A DNA stretch of 64,000 nt from Opisthorchis felineus (lineage: Eukaryota > Platyhelminthes > Trematoda > Opisthorchiida > Opisthorchiidae), in the NCBI GenBank assembly GCA_004794785.1, contig SJOL01003815.1, positions 128,885 to 192,884 on the forward strand, in the 5' to 3' direction. A program made the position numbers and the translations under genes. The notes below the pieces were generated by a model. The model made no database searches and had not been told where the DNA came from. It saw only the letters and a program-made list of their open reading frames with translations. This document shows positions 60,835-64,000 of this stretch, piece after piece (the first letter of the stretch is position 1; the number at the start of each line of letters is the position of its first letter).

Positions 60835-62713
60835 TCAAGACCAGAGCAGAGACAGCCCGGCTGCTATTACATTCCTTACGGGGGTGTAAATGTAAGTATC
60901 AAAGCTGGATATCATAGCATTGTTCCGCAGGGTATAGACGACGGTGGATTCACTACTTGGATTGGTTTCCATGAGGACTATCAAACCCGTGAACACGATC
61001 ATTGCAACCACGGTCACCGTAGTAGCTTTCACAGCTATTCCAGAATCAAAGTACTTTCCTGTCTCTGTCAAAGAATATCGCGGCTCACTTGTGTCGTCCA
61101 CTGAACTGTCAGAGAAATCTGACGCCTTTTTGGAGACTGGCCCATTTCTGATCATTGAAGCACTCCCGTTGTTCGGTGAAACGCCATTAGATGATGGAGT
61201 TAACTTTGGATCACCAGATGGAGCAAATCTGTCCAGATGCGTGTCAACCGTGTGGTCAAATTCCGAGACTACTTGCTGATAGACGACAGACTGGATCAAT
61301 GTGGAGTCAATTCTGTTCCGAATTCCCAACGCACTCTGCTATAATTGTAAACCAGAAATTGTAAAAATAAGTTTCCTTAGAATGATAAATAGTATAAGGC
61401 ATCTCACAGAGGCCTTTCGCAACTCTTTTGCCGAAAAGCTGAGTAGTTAATCATGAACTGTCATCAGGATAGAGAACGTAAGTGAATTTCTTGAATGTTG
61501 AGGCCCTCACATGAAGTGATTGGCGAAAAACGATCAGCCACTATCCACAGTATGTGCTATTATCAGATGTTTGGTATGGATGAGACACCAAAGGGATAGC
61601 TTAACTTCTAGTTTCATACGACGGTGAAGTACGTGTTGTAAAAAAATTGACTCAGTTCAACTAGCTGTGGATGGTAAAAAGAGTAATACTAGATCTGTTC
61701 CCACTCATATTGCGTCCTTGAAGTCATTCATTGCAGTGTGTATTCTGGAGTCCATATTTTATGGCAACCCTTCCACACTTACTTCACCACAACTGTCATG
61801 ATTCTCCTGGATCTTCGGGTCGGGCATGCTTGCCTGTTGTGGCACTTGTTTCGTTTCGATCGGAGGTTCTTCAACCGGTTGGGAGAAACATACCGACTCC
61901 AAGGCAGGTTCTCTGAAACAAATTAAAGTATATGCTGAATTCACTGGACAGCAGTTTGTACAGAAAATACAGAGGAATGTGCTATGGATGCGGTGGAGTA
62001 ATTAGGACAGTCGTGGAGGTTGATATCAATAATTTAAAAAAATGCGTTAGTCAGGGGTACCGTCACCAAGAATCACCAGTCTTACGAAGTGGCATCGCTC
62101 TGTATCTGCTTGACTGCACAAGTGAATTTCCACGACAGCTGGATAAGCAACTGCAAATTCCCATCATTTGGGTTGAAGGAGGATTACCCTGATGACGGAC
62201 TACTGAGTTCAATGAAACGGAAACAGAAAGAAGCGCATCGGCTTTAGTCCAGGTTTTGTTTGGGACCCCAGGCAATCAAACAGGAAATGAAGTGCTCAAA
62301 GCATAATGCAGTCATTTGCTGGTGCCCATGTGGGCAGTAAACGTCGAGAAATCTGAGGTTTCATGGAACTAATTCATGCATAAATTTTACCAGTGGGAAA
62401 GACTGTCTTATTTCTTCTGACTGTGCAGAAATTTGATGAATCACCTTCCCATTTGGTTGATTAGAAAGAAAAGTTCGTACTTACATGAGAAAAACCTTAG
62501 GAGTGCGCACAAAGTAAGGCCGCAACGATAAATTTCGTTAAATGCGAAGCCATCTAAGTTTCCAGCCACACGGGAAAACTTATTGACAAGAGAAGAATAT
62601 AGATAAAATAGCATCAAACCACACAAGTACTTACATTTCCTGGTTGTTTATAATCGTCAGAGTAGGAACGTCCTCCTCTGTAGGGCTTTCAGTCACCGTG
62701 TCAGGTATGAGAA
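60835..62713 (-). CDS. Unknown membrane protein, last three exons (join 62713-62635, 61912-61783, 61335-60835)
   Basis: Exon 62713-62635 (79 nt) follows TTCACTCTACCGACAG and ends at a consensus GTAAGT. It reads IPDTVTESPTEEDVPTLTII. Exon 61912-61783 (130 nt) follows TTAATTTGTTTCAG and ends at GTAAGT. It reads QPVEEPPIETKQVPQQASMP. Exon 61335-60835 follows ATTATAGCAG, directly after an in-frame stop, and runs 166 codons to TGA. It starts with a helical stretch (RIDSTLIQSVVYQQVVSEFD), then a Ser/Asn/Pro-rich linker, then one membrane helix (TTVTVVAMIVFTGLIVLM). A ~42-residue C-terminal part ends VIAAGLSLLWS. All phases match. The acidic, Pro-rich N-terminal side is probably cytosolic or disordered; one helix near the end suggests a tail-anchored or type II/III protein. 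No family recognised. The 5' end lies beyond 62713. Confidence 0.75.
62485..62553 (-). other. Cryptic or alternative 69-nt exon inside the 60.8-62.7 kb gene
   Basis: Between two well-supported exons, GTGGCTGGAAACTTAG is followed by 69 nt ending at a consensus GTAAGT donor. Included in the mRNA, it would bring an in-frame TAA after a few codons. Read from its own ATG, which is its first codon, it gives MASHLTKFIVAALLCAHS and a stop, a signal-peptide-like string. It could be a poison exon, an alternative first exon or a chance pair of sites. Confidence 0.35.
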
Positions 62714-63557
62714 CTGTCGGTAGAGTGAAAGATAGCAATAAGAAATCCTGCATATTATTCGGACAAAAACTCCTATAGCAAGTGATCTGAGTCAAACCCT
62801 CGGCTAGTTTAGGCCCCACTATCTCGAATTAACGATGGTCAACTCAGTACAGGCAACGAAAATATTTAAGTAGCTGGTCACGCTGGTGTGGCACTGCATG
62901 ATCAAAGACATGTATGGCACAATTTTTCTACTCGGAAGATAAACGCCACCGCGTTCGAGGTCAGGATTCATTTGTTTGTACACATTCCACCAAACAATGT
63001 CTCATCACTCTGACCAGATAATACTGGTCAAGCAACCGAATTTTACTGAACCGTTTTAAATTGCGTCGTTGTTTGCAGATAAATTTATGCCCAACGAGAA
63101 AATTGTGCACCCCCCTAGAGAGAACAGAATATGCACGATTATCCAAAAGACAGCTAAGAGAGCTTTGACAGACATAAAGAATATTGAGTCCCTTGGCCAT
63201 TAACGTGTAGCGAACCATATGTAAAATTACCGCGGACAGACTTCTGAACCCAAAAGCAACAAGTGGGCCACAGGAAATTAGTAGAGTTCTTGGATCAAAA
63301 TCACGTTTGTGAACTCCTTCGAAAAAGTGATCCAGGGAGTTGATAAAAACTGCCCATTCGGAAGGGTTTACGCTCCCTTCCCAAGTACTTGAACAAATTC
63401 ATGTAAGTTTGCGGAAGACTAACCGGAACCTATACTGTTAGCCGAACAGATGCACGTAGGCCATCAGCTGCTGGTCAGCACATGGGTGACGATGCGTTGG
63501 TGTCTGTGGCTTCTGTGTTGTACGGCAGCGAAGCGTCAGTGTTGATGTGCTGTCCAC

Positions 63558-63610
<53 letters not shown>

Positions 63611-64000
63611 CGATGATGATGATGATGTGGCTACTGTGTGACGCCGAGCAACGTTTCGTAATGCACGCCAACATTGGTCCAACATGAACTGCACTCAAGC
63701 TTCTCCGTTTAGTACTCAGGGTGCTGCATGAGTGCAACCTCCCATTCGAGTTCGTCTAATGTGTTTTAAACCAGAGTGTAGTCATTGGTATCCCAGAACG
63801 TGAGAGACGCTGCTTGAAGCTCATATTAACCATACGAAGTTAGCCCAGATGCATGTTTGCTGCTGAGCTCAATCAATGGGACTTGAGTCACGTCACTCGA
63901 TGACAATGGGCATCAAACTTCATTTATTCAGTTCCACAGATTGGGCAACTTCCAACACCAGCTGTCGTAGCATAGGTGACACAGAAAGGATATCACAGTA
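62714..64000. other. No firmly supported gene; contains a GAT microsatellite
   Basis: A minus-strand frame at 62961-63218 (85 codons) is moderately protein-like but has no clear splice sites. No exon with the phase needed to precede 62713 was found, so the upstream exon of that gene probably lies outside the window. Confidence 0.45.
63558..63626. repeat. Microsatellite (GAT)23 with one interruption
   Basis: A 69-nt GAT/ATC trinucleotide tract with a single GAC unit near 63609-63611. Antisense translation gives a poly-Ile run, which is not meaningful coding. Confidence 0.96.

Noticed and set aside
63438..63737. Minus-strand frame with a long Ile run
   Set aside because: The Ile run is the translated GAT microsatellite; flanks carry no recognisable domain.
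1..64000. Bacterial or viral system, CRISPR array, operon
   Set aside because: No dense coding, no ribosome-binding-site-led ORFs, no regular repeat-spacer arrays; gene structure is eukaryotic.

Overview
This window looks like nuclear DNA from an animal with a large, repeat-rich genome. A flatworm (fluke or tapeworm) is my best guess. Four things support this: G+C near 42-43 %, no long uninterrupted genes or operons, small exons with GT/AG borders, and decayed non-LTR (RTE/CR1-like) and Penelope-like retroelements whose wording resembles trematode copies as I remember them. I could not run a search, so the organism call is inference.

The most secure annotations are the mobile-element relics. 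A LINE endonuclease fragment lies at about 10.9-12.1 kb (minus) and carries a sequence gap flanked by a short duplication. LINE reverse-transcriptase remnants lie at 18.5-18.9 kb and 27.1-28.3 kb (both minus). A Penelope-like element lies at 30.2-31.5 kb (plus), with both its RT and GIY-YIG parts recognisable and inactivated. There is also a ~290-bp near-palindrome at 51.86-52.15 kb, three copies of a short dispersed motif (12.5, 24.2-24.3 and 53.5 kb), two AT microsatellites and one GAT microsatellite.

Protein-coding content is fragmentary. I built exon chains by hand, requiring a plausible acceptor, a GT donor, an open frame and matching phase. The best is a minus-strand gene at 60.8-62.7 kb, whose last three exons encode an acidic, Pro/Ser-rich protein with one membrane segment near its C-terminus. 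Weaker chains are: minus 5.3-8.2 kb; minus 20.5-21.1 kb (one membrane segment); plus 33.8-35.5 kb (receptor-like, one membrane segment, short basic tail); minus 36.7-39.6 kb (with a possible 24-nt micro-exon); plus 45.0-47.3 kb; minus 48.1-50.0 kb; and minus 58.1-58.3 kb. Several single exons are listed with low confidence. A 93-nt exon at 41.4 kb resembles the N-terminal domain of hnRNP Q/R proteins, and one at 3.2 kb weakly resembles GatB.

No rRNA, tRNA, CRISPR array or bacterial-type operon was seen. The gene chains do not form a recognisable pathway. Open frames of 60-150 codons arise often by chance in 64 kb, so single-exon calls should be read as hypotheses.
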